A DNA stretch of 64,000 nt from Ustulina deusta (taxonomy: Eukaryota > Ascomycota > Sordariomycetes > Xylariales > Xylariaceae), in assembly GCA_023159155.1 (NCBI GenBank), contig JAJNNX010000023.1:434001-498000 (forward strand), in the 5' to 3' direction. A program made the translations under genes and the position numbers. Below, in pieces: positions 47,898-59,395 of this stretch; within the stretch, counting starts at the first letter, position 1, and every line of letters starts with the position of its first letter. The notes under the pieces are model-generated. The model did no database searches, had not been told where the DNA came from, and saw only the letters and a list, made by a program, of their open reading frames with translations.

Positions 47898-48670
47898 GGC
47901 AAACTGAAAGCGGGGTCGGTCGCAGAGTTACACGGCTTACTCGCAAAGGCAGACGAAGACGGTGCGGACTGAACGTCGAATGAACAAAAAGGGCAGAAAG
48001 CGGAAATCTACAGCGCTGCTGGTATTACTACCTATGGATGGGTAGGTACTTAGTACTATCTGTCCTACCTGATAAGTACCTACCTACTACCTTGTAGTCT
48101 TTAAGATTAATTCCTTCTTTAGTTAAAGAACTTCATACATAACTTTTCTTTATTGAAATTATACGCACATGCTTATTTAGCAGGCCGTTACCTTCATTAT
48201 TGCTGAAAGACTCAGTCCGCTGACACATGCGAAACTCTCCGGCCTGTTGAGGAACAAAATCTTCGTGGCATTGCAGGGCGAGATCCCGATCACCAACATA
48301 TCTATAGTGTATCGATCTTCTTCTCCTAGCGTTTCGACTTTCCCTCCTTCGAGGAAGTAGAAAAATGTTCAAATTTGGCACTGTGGCAAGTGGGCTGCAA
48401 TCAACCAACATAGTGACGACTCGGTATTCGAGTTTATATCGCTTATTATTAAATGCATTTTTATTTCCGTGTGTGCGGTAAAAGACCTAAAGCGGGTGTA
48501 AGATTAGAACAGGAAATGTTGATGACAATAAATGCTTCAAGAAAACCACAAATGGCTAAAATGAATCAACGCTCGCTCCTCGTTTCATGCATCAACGCAG
48601 ACCAAACCAAACATCGTTGATATCATCACCGCCGAGTCACATATCCTTACTAACAGACTCCCAGAGCAAT
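47898..48670. other. Intergenic spacer
   Basis: No supported gene. A dense cluster of GGTAGGTACTTAG / TACCTACCTAC motifs lies at 48037-48091. Confidence 0.5.
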
Positions 48671-50374
48671 TCATTTCTCGGGCTTTCTGCCGTAAACGAC
48701 TTCAACGAGGAAGTATGCCTGCATCCGCATATCGCGCATCTCTTTGCGTACACGGGCCAAGTAAATAGTTACTTGTTGTTCGGTCCAACCCAGGGCATTC
48801 GTAAACAGATACATAGCATAGCCTAGTGTCGGACCTTGGTCAGTGCCTAACATCATAGAGGAGGTTTGCAAGACGGCTGGAAATAACGGGCGAAATGAAG
48901 TCTTTTGAGAGAATATCGGGTGTTCGTACCGTCGAGATCCTGCTCCATAGCAAGCCGAGAAAACGCTCCCAGTTGTTGCATCTTTTGATCCTTGGCCCAA
49001 GGCGTCGCAGGGAGCTTGAATTGTCTGGAATGGATGTCCACGAACCCGGCTCTCTTGAATGAATCCGTAGTCGCACTTTCGTCGACCATGCTCATGGTAC
49101 GACCGTATTTCGACGATGCCTGTGTCATGCCTCGTCGCTATCAGTCATAGCACCTTCGAGATAAACGAGCCGAGGGTAAGCGGAAGGGGAACCCTTTGAT
49201 CACTGACTTCATTAAACAGGCGTCCCCAATCGTACAGCGCTGTGCCTTCCCTCACACTTCCATCATCGCTCCGCAGATTCACTGAGGGATCAACGGCCTC
49301 GACCCAACCGCCAGGCTTACATGCCTTCAAGGCCTCTCGGTAGAGTTCGTCCCAATCAGGGATGGAGCCGAAAAGGTATCGGAGGTGGATGAAGTCGAAA
49401 CTGTTTTGCGGGTATGTCCAGGGCTGTGTGCAATCTTCGATCTCGAACTTGAGGTTCGGGGGCACCCACTCGGGTTGTGAAGGAGATATGTCGGTGCCGA
49501 TGACCTCAGCTTCAGGGTGAGCGTCTGCGAAGTCGCTACATTAAGAGCGTTTTAGTATATATCACAAGTATGGGCTCAATAGGAGCTCTTTACATTGCCC
49601 AAATCCCTAGAAGGCTGGTTGTTAGCACTTCGGGATCGGACAAAGAAACGACTCTAGACATGGGTCGTCGGTCTTGTCTCACCAGTTCCACAGCCTATGT
49701 CGAGAACCTTCATTGAACCTTCGGGGTCATTGCGGATGGGTGCTAGATACAGCTTGTTATCAAGTAAAAGTGTAAGAAGGTGATGGCTACATTAAAGAAA
49801 ACAGGTAAGCCTCAAGCTGAAGCGTTTAATGGTGGTCCAATGGCGGGGTATGTCATACACGCAGTCCATGCTTTCAAGATGCGCATCATCATTTGGCGTC
49901 CTAGTCTCAAGTTAGAGATTTGGTAGCGAGCGAAAGCTTACGAGATGGGAGACGTTACCAATGGTCAGCAGTGCCTTGCAGCGAATGATATGTACGCCCG
50001 TGGAAAGTCCGATATTCTAGTATACTCGCAGACAATGATGCGGTCGTGCTAGCTCTGTAATGGGGGTTCATCAGCGCGGCAATTCAGCTTGTACCGGGAG
50101 CGGCCGTTCTTGTGCAACTCACGCGTCATCGCCAAGAGCCGAATCCCCGTCGTCAAAGGCGTCTTCATCATCATCATCTTGATCATCCTGTTGCTGAGCG
50201 GTAACAAAAAGTTAGCCTCCGAGCATCTGCGCAAGCGCGGCGTCCAGCCAGGCTTGGGGGAACTCTTGAGACCATGCTCGCACATACTAGCTGTGTCCAG
50301 TGAGTGGTTGGTACGACAGGCGCTGCAGATATAGACGCCGGAATCGCTGCCAATTCGGAAGTCTGGGCGGCCAT
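48671..50374 (-). CDS. LaeA/UMTA-like SAM-dependent methyltransferase, nine exons
   Basis: 368 residues. Exons: 50374-50288, 50193-50123, 50054-49959, 49900-49859, 49786-49683, 49606-49594, 49535-49208, 49119-48930 and 48846-48671; every junction keeps phase. A disordered N-terminus with an Asp-rich stretch leads to SILEYRTFHGRTYHS and PNDD, then LLDNKLYLAP. SAM motif I VLDIGCGTG is completed by IWAIDFADAHP through a 13-nt microexon. EVIGTDIS (motif II), FDFIHLRYLFGSIPDW, KPGGWVEAVD, AGFVDIHSRQFKLP and a terminal VVYGRKPE follow. These are hallmarks of the fungal group containing LaeA and TAM-like proteins. Relatives act in secondary-metabolism regulation or small-molecule methylation; which applies here is unknown. 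Every intron has GT-AG ends. Confidence 0.85.
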
Positions 50375-51558
50375 AGCGGCGATACGGAGTGGATGGCTCG
50401 ATACACGATATTCAATTACTTCGCGGGCGAATGTCAACAAGAAAAGAGAACAAAAGGGGGCCGCTGGGTTAGTATGCAGGACTTAGTGAGGCACATATGT
50501 AACCTAGATGGACGGTTGCTCCAGTATGGCACGGTTTGTTGTGTTGATTGGGGGCTGACAGGGAACGCCGCAGATGACTTGCAGGCTCAGCGCGGATATC
50601 GCATTCGATCGATGGAGCGGACCTCTGAGTTGGCATCTGTCATCTATGCTGGCCACTAATCGTGAACCTTGTTCTGTGCAGGGGTCGTACTGGAAATGCA
50701 TCCCCTCGTCTGTCTCCAACAACCCCCGAAGTCCATCGGTGTTCATCTCACTGTAGAATAACAGCCAATCATATATCAACGGGTATCTACAACGGCTTGG
50801 AACTCTTGGCTTCATTGACGTCCCCGCGTTCTACATAGTTGTTGTAGGGATTGGTGTCATCGCACCACATGCCATACGCATTCCTTGTCGGCCACGTGAG
50901 AATGGGGAAGATTCGACAAGTAGGTAGCTCTCATATGGGTCCTGTAATAGGTCCATATTAGAGGGGAAACATTGTTTGCTCTTACAGTTCTCATGCTACC
51001 TTACACGTGCCGAAGTCACCCCATCCCCCTTCTCGGCATCCATCTTGGGATTCCGTTGGTTCCGGGCATGTAGGCCAACAGGGGCAATTAGCAATGCTCA
51101 AGTCTCGGTGCATTGGTATAGGACAGTTTAGTGTCTACTCTAAGCAGGATATTATAAAAAGACGACTTGGGACATCGTCGCTTACTCTGTAATGAAGAAT
51201 AGTTGGAGCGCCGTACGAAGGGTCACAAGGTCCTCTCAATATTCGCCAGTCCTTATGCCAACGTATTCCTCGTTTACCAACATGCTTCAAGGTTACCTAG
51301 GCCGCCATGTAAGACGCCACGCTGACAGCTCGTTTCAAGAACCGCTGCAAAGAGCAAAAAAAAAGTTCACGGCGTGTGGTGGGACCAACCACAATCCTGG
51401 CTCAACCGATTAAAATTAATCCTGCTTACCCGGACAACATTTGCTTTAACGACGCTCGTAGCTGGAACAGCAGCTGTATTGTGCTTCATCAAAACGTAGA
51501 GGAAAACGGGCGGTTTTGCCATGATCTTCTGGACCGCGAGAGGGCGTATTAACCGATC
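50375..51558. other. Intergenic spacer
   Basis: No supported gene. Frames at 50300-50659 plus and 51192-51413 plus have no recognisable content. Confidence 0.45.
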
Positions 51559-53127
51559 CTACGAGGCAGTCGGCGCATAAGCAAACCACTCCTTGACACC
51601 CACACCCCCAAACTGGCCATTTGCGCCCGATGCCGTCAATATGGCCCTGAGTGCTGTAGTCGACACAGTCTGAAAGCTGACCTCGGGCGGCGAGTTCGTC
51701 GCTGCCGTCGGATACCCGCTTGATCCCGTGAGCGTCACGGCGGTCCACCCGCCCGCAGAGGTTAGGTACTCGATGCGCCAGGACGCGGGCGGTGGGACAC
51801 CGATGTTCGAGCCGGCTGGTTGGTCTGCGAAGAAGGCCATGGCGACTCCGTTTAGCTGCACGGTCGAATTCCACGTGTATGTCAGCGTGCTACTCTGCGG
51901 CGACTGCTCTGCTGCGTACGAGCACCAGTAGTCCGGGGGTAGCGGGTTCGCCTCAACGCGCCCGTCGTGAATCGCTTCTACCCAGTACTGGATCGGTGTC
52001 GTGTTTGCTGACGCGGCCTTGGCTCGTGGCGCGATGTTGCGCGTTGGCCCCGCGGCGCTCGTCGGCCGGTGCGTCTGCGTTACCTTTCTGATCGTCGGCG
52101 GAGATGTGCTATCGTCGAAGTCGAGCTCGTCGAGCGCGACACTGCGGCGGAAATGAGTTCCGCCCGTTGCGTCTCGCGTGTGGTACACTAGGTAGTAGGT
52201 GTCTCCGCCGTCGCGCGTAAAGACGCCGGGATGCGACGTCGTGCTAGAAACGATGTCGAGCACGATACCGCGGTATGTCCACGGACCGAGCGGGGAAGCA
52301 GCCGTACCATACGCGATACACGCATGGTAGCTTGTGGGTGTGCATGGTGAGCTTGTTCCGGCGTTGTTGCCCGCATAGAGCATGTAATAAGTGCCCTTAC
52401 GCTTCATGAGCCATGGAGCTTCGAAGAACCCTGTGAGCGAGGTCACGCGCGTCACAGAGGTGCTCTTGATCGTCACCATGTCTGTGTCTAATTCATAGGC
52501 CAGAAGCTCCCCGAACGTCCCGAAGTAGATGTATACACGCCCGTCGTCGTCCACTAGTACCGTAGGGTCGATGTTTTCAATATTATTTCCCGGCGACGGC
52601 ACGCTTTGAGAGATAATGGGCCCCGATGGATGGGCATCAGTGTACGGTCCGAGGACACTATCCGCCACGGCGACCCCAATTGCGAAGGGGTCCGCGCTGC
52701 TCGTCCTCGACTGCGTGACCGGCGCGTAGAGGTAAAACTTGCCGTTTGATCCCTGCACGATCTGTGCCGCGAACGCAGTCCCCGACTTCGCCCACGAGAA
52801 CACGGTTTGCGGTTGCGCCACATTGGCGTGCAGCGTCCATTGACCCCCGCTTGGGTTCGGATTGGCCGACTCGAAGATCTGCCATTGGTTGATACCAAAG
52901 TCGTTCTCTGTAGCGCCGGCCTGATCCCGCCCAGAGAGGACGTATACCGTGCCGTTCACCACGATTGGCGCCGGATCTCCCGAGTAGTACGAACCGTCTG
53001 CGAGTATGGGGTTTCCGGTTGATTGAAAATCAATCGTTTGTCGGCGCTCCAGTGGCGATGAGAGGACCGGAGATACCGTGAGCAGAGCGGCACTCGCAAG
53101 ACGAAGTAACGCCCTAACCACGGTCAT
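51559..53127 (-). CDS. Secreted GH43-family glycoside hydrolase
   Basis: 522-residue secreted enzyme, single exon. It probably cleaves arabinofuranosyl or xylosyl linkages in plant cell-wall hemicellulose or arabinan. A signal peptide (residues 1-24) ends near LSS-P and is followed by a Glu-Arg-Arg Kex2-like site. The five-blade propeller shows the three GH43 acidic residues: Asp51 in SGDPAPIV (base), Asp187 in IDPTVLVDDDG (pKa modulator) and Glu236 in FFEAPWL (acid). The C-terminal part, about residues 350-522, is a beta-rich domain with QYWVEAIHDGRVEANPLP and RIEYLTSAGGW, probably carbohydrate binding. GC-rich with strong codon bias. The subfamily, and hence substrate, cannot be fixed by eye. 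Confidence 0.88.
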   Translation of the reverse strand: MTVVRALLRLASAALLTVSPVLSSPLERRQTIDFQSTGNPILADGSYYSGDPAPIVVNGTVYVLSGRDQAGATENDFGINQWQIFESANPNPSGGQWTLHANVAQPQTVFSWAKSGTAFAAQIVQGSNGKFYLYAPVTQSRTSSADPFAIGVAVADSVLGPYTDAHPSGPIISQSVPSPGNNIENIDPTVLVDDDGRVYIYFGTFGELLAYELDTDMVTIKSTSVTRVTSLTGFFEAPWLMKRKGTYYMLYAGNNAGTSSPCTPTSYHACIAYGTAASPLGPWTYRGIVLDIVSSTTSHPGVFTRDGGDTYYLVYHTRDATGGTHFRRSVALDELDFDDSTSPPTIRKVTQTHRPTSAAGPTRNIAPRAKAASANTTPIQYWVEAIHDGRVEANPLPPDYWCSYAAEQSPQSSTLTYTWNSTVQLNGVAMAFFADQPAGSNIGVPPPASWRIEYLTSAGGWTAVTLTGSSGYPTAATNSPPEVSFQTVSTTALRAILTASGANGQFGGVGVKEWFAYAPTAS

Positions 53128-54479
53128 TGTAACCCTTCATAAAACTCCTGCTCCCTACTTGTTTTTTTCATGCGGAATTCAGTCAGCAGTGATTCCTTCC
53201 ATAATTACATGACGGCGCAAAGCAGAGTATTGCCTTTAAATAAAACTTGTCAAACCTAGATAGAGATTTGGATTCGTGGATATGTAATCTCTATTTTTCC
53301 ACATGACTATGATGTAGGAATTATTTACGACTTACCCGAAATGTCTACTGCCCGGTGTTTGGGGCCGGCTAATGCAAGGTGCCATCCGTAAGAACTTGGG
53401 TTCCGCCCTGAAATTCCCCGTCGGAGGAACAAATTTCCACGGATAGTTGGAGTTCTAGGAGGTAATGGGTTGCACAAAACTTGGCATTCCACATTACATT
53501 ATTCAATAAAAGCGAGTTGTCGTTGGTCTATTCTCGTGAGCAACGTGACCTAGAAAGATCAACCACGGACTTCAGATGGTGTCTGTTGCACTCAAAATAG
53601 TGTTCTGTGCCGTCACGAATCAAGAAGGTCAAAGATATGGACAAGGCTTGCACTGAATATGATACTGAATTCAGTGACGCTCGAAGTAGCACTAAAGATA
53701 TTATAAGACTGTAAGTCATGGCGGCTAATGCAACACCGCGCTTGGGTAAATTGGCCAGACAGACAGGAGCAATACCGCTCGAGGAACCTTGAGCTCAAAT
53801 TCATAACTAGTTCAAGTATATCACAACGGTGTTTGACGTTTTTGTGTTGACTTTATCTACTAGCAGCTCGGAATCTAATCCTGGCAGGGAAAAGATATGA
53901 TATAGGAAGGTCAAATGCCAAAGTGACTAAGGGGAACGCAATGAATCATCACAGCCGCTCATAAGACGGAGGCAAGGGGAAATATGTCTGTTTCCTTCAT
54001 CGTGGTAGCTTTCGTAGTAGCTTTTCTGGCTCGCATATGCACTTGAAGGGAATTCGAGATCAGTTAGAAAACAGGATAGTACAGTTGAGGCTGTTTTGAA
54101 TTTATTAGTATTCTATCAGTAGACATCCTCACAAGATTATTTATACAAATAAGCATTCAGAGGGGCCTGACACGAGGTTTGAATCATGGAATCATGTTAC
54201 GAAAAAAAATTTACTACGCTAATCTTCCCAAGATCCAACATATCATTTCATACCCGTCGAAGCTCACAATAATTGCTTGCGAGGCCTGTGTAATAGACAT
54301 GCCCTAGTCAGATTCCTCCCCTCAAGTCTCACTATCTGTGCAGGTAGAATCAGTACTTTGAAAGATAGCGTTAGGATCAAGGTCTAGCAGACCTGATCGG
54401 ACACAGGAAGCGGCAATGAGCTGTTGGCTCCCATCCAAACCTTGCCTGGCTGACTTAATCTCCTGGAGAAGCATCTCAC
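53128..54479. other. Intergenic spacer
   Basis: Promoter side of the GH43 gene, then AT-rich sequence. Short minus-strand frames near 53528-53804 have no domain. Nothing else is seen. Confidence 0.5.
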
Positions 54480-57302
54480 TCACTTCCCGTAAAAAAAATT
54501 TTGTTTTGGAATTACGCCAAACTTGATACCGCTGCCATGATATCGGTAGCCCAGTAGGCTTAATAGCTGGTCTGATGTTACTGTACTAGGTTGAAGGACA
54601 ATGAATTCGGAAGTTTGCAGTTCCGTAGCTTGATCCCAGGGTAAAGTTCTGTAACAGTCATAGTCAACTGGCTTTTCTTTGCTTGGAGCCATTCCTGTTC
54701 TCTTCAATGATGGCACACATAGGACTCGAACGGCTCTGTCAACCTGAACTGCTGAAACATGGCTCCCAATGTCACCCTCATCACCAAGTTGCCGTCCTCT
54801 GTCCCGACACAATGTGGTCCAAGCTCTTGCAGACATTTGGATATGCAACCTGTTGAGCAGAATAGTGGGTGCCACATACAAGTCCGTGACGTCCATGAAG
54901 GTGGATAACGATGTTGGCAATTGGATAGGGTAGCTGTCAGCTACAATGCCCGAATTCACCAAGAGGCGAAGAATGCGAAGTAATCTCGCCATGACTGCCA
55001 TAGATCCCCCAGCAGCTGGTTCTTTCCAACGAGCACAGTTGAAGGGAGGATCAAGCAGAATGTAGCGCACAGGGCTTTCCCTTTCCTGGCGAATGCATAT
55101 ATACTTAGTAGCCTGGGCAAAACGGCCATCCTCGAGCCTCTGGAATGTACATTGCAATAAAGCGTCTGAAAGGCAATTCTTGAATTGGGCAAAAGAATTC
55201 TGTTCTCCAAAAAGCCAAGAAGCCTCGCTGAAACCCTCGAACGATCTAGTTAGCAAATGTGCGATGAGAGAGTCACAGGCTGTCTCTTTCAAGATACAGT
55301 CCATGCGAGACAACATATATGCATGGAGTCTGAATGATGAGGCACATTTAGCCCAGAATATAATTTTTCCGGTGCGTATATATTTATTCAGATCAAGTTG
55401 ATCCCTCGATAAGGCTCTCCCGAATTCATCGCTGTCGCCAACTTGTGCATACACGGAGTACAAAATGTCGAGTAAGGTAGAAGCCGTTGCGGGGTAGTCG
55501 TTGTACCATTGGGCCACGAAAAAAACACATTCTTCCAGGCGGTCCATTATTAACGGCCGCAGAAGAGGACTGGAATATGATGGGGCAGCCATGGCATAAT
55601 TGATCCGACCCTTGGCTATTTGTTGGAGCAGCTCCTCATAGCTCCGGCTCGATTCAAATGGTCGGCTCTTATTCAGATTAGAGAGAAATTCGAATGCCGA
55701 CCTATGTATCCACTTCATGTATCGACTTTCGTAATTGAGCATGAGAGCCCGTGTACTCGTCTAGCCCGTCAACGAAGACACAGAAACGAATCCCATTACT
55801 GGATTGGATTGCTTCAGTGATATAGCTGAGCAGACTTCGTTCCGTCCAGGTCGGCATCATCGCTACAGGCGATGATAAACGAGAAAGGACGGTATCTGCG
55901 ATGGCTGGCGCTAGGTGACACAGCGGATAGAGAAGACTGCGCAGAAGTCCTAGAATACTATTTTGAAGTGGAGATCCAGCCCGCCAGAGAAAGTGGCTTG
56001 AACGGGCCAAAAGATGTTGTATTGTCAATGGAGGGGTCTGTAGCGTAAGCCTGCCAGCTAAATACAGTACTAGCCTTACACCTTCCTTCCCATACCTTAC
56101 GCCCACTGAACCTGCCCACTGCCAGAAGAAGAACGACAAGACTTCGAGCCTTTGTCCACTGCTCCACAATTCTAGGTCCTTGCGTGTTCGTTCGTCATCG
56201 AGAATGTGTGCCATTAACGTAGATTTTCCTGACCCGGCCTTGCCGGATATCCAGTACGTTGAAGTGTCTTCGCGTAATCATTGCCTGAAGTTTGGCCAGA
56301 GCGGTTGACACGCGTTCGAGTTAGAGTCAGAGTCAGAGTCAGAGTCTGATTCTGAGTCTGATTCTGAGTCTGATTCTGATTCTGATCCGAACAACCAGCG
56401 TAGCGTGCTTGGTGCAGGGTCTTTAATTTCATTGCGGCGCTGATCAATCTGGGGGAACCATAGACTCTCAAGAAGTTTCTCGCGTCGCTTTATCTGATCA
56501 GCGTCGTTGATGCGGAGCTGCATATCGTACTGGATATCATCTAATTTATCAGTCACGATGGCATGATGATCAACTTGGATCTTTCGCTGCTCAATTTGTT
56601 CCTTGATGAGCTGTTGGCCAATCGAATTGATATTTGCGAACTCCCTGCTTTGTTGTACGCTCAGGAGGTCAATGGAAGGCCTATCCTCGAGATTAGTGTC
56701 AAACGTCCGGTAGCCGCCGCACTTTGTTATTCCCCAATGCTTACAGTAACTTCTGAGAGACCATCTGATTCAATGTGTGTTGGTCCTCTTTGAGGGAGCT
56801 ATGAAGTTTTTCAATATCCTTGCGTTTCCAAACTGCACAGGTAAAGGCTCGCGCCGACTTTATCTTCTTCCCGGAACCGCGAACGTATTCTAGAAGCGTC
56901 AAAAGTTCATCGGCCTTTGATGCACACTTTTCTGTGAGTCTAGACACTGGATCGGTAGCTCCCTGGGGAGGAAGTGTTGATGCGAGACTGGCCCTTAGGC
57001 TTTTGGCAGATCGAAGATTGTCCTCCAGCTGCTTATTTTGTTCTGTAGACAGTGCAGCGCTGCTTCTGATTTCCTGAAAGGTGTTGTATGCTTTAACTGT
57101 AATATTCGTTATTAGCGGCTACCACTAAAGTACCAGACGAAGGAATCATCTAGGAAGATTAAGCTGCTAGCGAGCAAATACAGGATATGTATGTAATGCA
57201 ACGATTTGGAGCTAGATCTAGGTTACTTGGAGATAACCTACTAGAAGCGTCGAGGAATTGAAGCGCGGCCGCGGCCACTCCCAAAGCTGACACCGGGTCC
57301 AT
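54480..57302 (-). pseudogene. NACHT-domain NLR (STAND) gene, inactivated
   Basis: Relic of a fungal NOD-like receptor, the class tied to self/non-self recognition and programmed cell death. Exon 1 (57302-57242) and exon 2 (57096-56745) give the N-terminal helical domain, MDPVSALGVAA to FLDASIKAYNTFQEI. Exon 3 starts at 56680. It reaches a Ser/Glu/Asp repeat, then an in-frame TGA at 56280-56278 where relatives have Trp, directly before REDTSTYWISGKAGSGKSTLM (Walker A). The frame continues through FVDGLDEYTG (Walker B), then jumps at about 55735 to another frame with YMKWIHRSAFEFLSN. That jump skips the roughly 200-250 residues normally between them, so a deletion with frameshift is likely. The remaining 400-codon C-terminal frame (to 54480) has no clear WD, ankyrin or TPR repeats. 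Confidence 0.75.
56316..56385. repeat. Imperfect 6-bp repeat encoding Ser-Glu/Ser-Asp in the NLR gene
   Basis: Alternating CAGAGT and CTGATT/CTGAGT hexamers on the plus strand give SESDSE-type acidic repeats on the coding strand, between the N-terminal domain and Walker A. Such tracts expand and contract by slippage. Confidence 0.75.
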
Positions 57303-57988
57303 TGTCGTCACAGTTGCGGTCCTCCCCTCCGATCGTGAGATAAAAGAAGGCAGCCAAACTATCTTGCTTGCGGGCGACAGCCTTATTGAGAGAGAAGAGG
57401 GGAATGGATAAATTCACCAAAGCCACAAACTTGGCCCGCGCCATGGCTGCTGACATGCAGCCCATGTGTGGCGCATTGAGCGAATCACGAGGTCTTTGAT
57501 AATATGCTAAGCAGCTGTACAATATATCAAGATCTACGCTTTTTCTACATTGATAAAGATTATGACTTATAAGTTTCAGATAACCTGAATATGATACTCA
57601 AAGAATATTGATACCATACCGTAGTACAAAGCTAGTCAAGGTTCTATACTTTATACTCTGTTCATCTTGAAGTACTATCCTTTCCTTTATAGGATGTCAT
57701 GCCACCACCGCTCCTTCAACTGGTTACAAATACTGAGCCAGGCCCTGATGCCTCAAGCCGCAAGTTGCACATACCAAGGGTTTCCGTCCATATATGTTCA
57801 AGGTTCGTCTTGGCGCAGACGCCACACCGAGAGCCGTGATATTTATTTCCCATGTGTTTGACGCGATGGATCAAACGTATTCATAAATGAAAATAACATA
57901 TAGATACACATACACACACACACATATATATAACCAATAATCGCCTGTTAGAATCATAACCAACCAACAATCACAATCTTAACCTAAA
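57303..57988. other. Spacer upstream of the NLR relic and RiPP precursor
   Basis: No gene supported. A CA/TA dinucleotide-rich stretch lies at 57906-57932. The A-rich leader just before 57989 is typical of a highly expressed secreted-peptide mRNA. Confidence 0.5.
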
Positions 57989-58357
57989 ATGTAGATCAAG
58001 CTCGCTGTCCTCCTCTCCCTTGCTCTAGGTGCTATCGCTAGCCCTATTCTAGATGTGTAAGTCAAAACACGTACTCTTTGGCTAGCATTTAACTTCAAGC
58101 ACAGCTGACAACAAACTTGGTTACAGCGTGAGTTGAGGATTCACTCGTCCCTTGACTAACATTAACACATCAGCTCACAGCGAGATAACCCCAAGATAGG
58201 GGGCTCTAAGCCTTACAAGGTCTTCAACATCGAGAAGCGAGGCAACGGGAAGATCACCGGTCCTAAACCGTATAATATTTTCAACGGAGAAAACGATGAG
58301 AAGTGAGGAAGCGAAATTTACAAAGTCTTCAATGTGGATAGTGAGGAGAGCAGTTGA
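57989..58357 (+). pseudogene. Kex2-type repeat RiPP precursor (UstA-like), broken by two stops
   Basis: ATG at 57989 is followed at once by TAG (57992-57994), then by a signal-peptide-like run (IKLAVLLSLALGAIAS) up to a GTAAGT donor at 57057+1000 (58057). A CTAAC branch and CATCAG acceptor end the 117-nt intron at 58173. The second exon, from 58174, carries three units with the shared core pattern Y-[KN]-[VI]-F-N: PYKVFN, PYNIFN and IYKVFN. They are separated by basic sites, notably EKR before the second unit. A TGA at 58304-58306 stands where the next dibasic site would end, and the third unit continues in frame to a TGA at 58355. A secreted precursor with Kex2-spaced Tyr/Phe-containing cores, lying 1 kb from a UstYa homologue, matches dikaritin-type RiPP precursors. 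Non-functional as it stands. Confidence 0.65.
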
Positions 58358-59395
58358 TAGGTTAATTTCATACACTTTTCTCATCAGCTAGATTCTCACA
58401 TGTCAAGGCTCTAGCGCGTCTAACACACCTAGGTACATATAGAACACGGCCGAATGGCGGGGTATTAAGCGAGTTGGGGTGATCAAGCTGGTGGCTGCGG
58501 GCACCAAGTCTAAGTCCTGCCGACCTGATATTGATCGAAGTCATTATTCCATATATAACATAAACCGTACATTTGCAAGCCTATTGGTAATACTCTGTAA
58601 CAAATAGACCAGTCTTCGGGCCTTGTAATTCATGTCTTTATCAAGATATCTTCTGGACTGAAAGATAGGCAGTTCTTTTCAGATCATTTACATGACCTGC
58701 GATTAATTTTCACTCTTCGACCTCGGCCTTCGCGCCATACAACCAGCTTCTACTACCTTTAGGTGACCAATTTAGCGCGAACCAGCCACAGATCGGAACC
58801 TCAGCTGGTGCGCAACCCCTGTTTCTAATACCTTGGACAGTGGCTCAAAAAAGTCCTGTCCGCGTTTTTCCAAGGCCGAGACATCTCCATGAGTAAAAAG
58901 TAAATAAAATTTATTTTCTAATCTATTTTTTTCAATATATTTTGTTCTACAACTTGTTATCTATGACACTTTCATAGTGAAAGGTTTTGAACCTAAATAA
59001 AAAACGGACGGGACTTTTTTCGAGTCTGTACCTATCGTCTGCTTTCGAGAGCGTACCCTGTAGGGGCGGTTAGATACTGTCATGCATGCATGTGTCGAAT
59101 TCGCTGAGATAGGGCGGCAAGCTGAGTTATTGTTATGACAGTTTCTATCGGCTAGCGCTGCTAGGTACATTCTTACATAGTAAAGCGATTTCAGACCGTT
59201 AACCAGAAATGAAAGCATCTCCATGCACGGAAATACACGTTAGAAATCGCTCAGTATAGCTTAGCCCTCAAGAAACAAAATGTGTTCATTCATTCCACGT
59301 GGGGCAAGAGATTCATACATGCCAGCACGCATAGAAAACCGAAAAGGGGGGTTCAATCTATAACCACATCTAGTCCAGAGGCAAGATCATAAGCA
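58358..59395. other. Spacer between RiPP precursor relic and UstYa relic
   Basis: No gene supported. Minus-strand frames near 58961-59224 show no domain. Both flanking relics are on the plus strand. Confidence 0.5.

Noticed and set aside
56278..56280. RIP as cause of the TGA in the NLR gene
   Set aside because: Conversion of TGG to TGA is not in the CpA context favoured by RIP, so no RIP claim is made.
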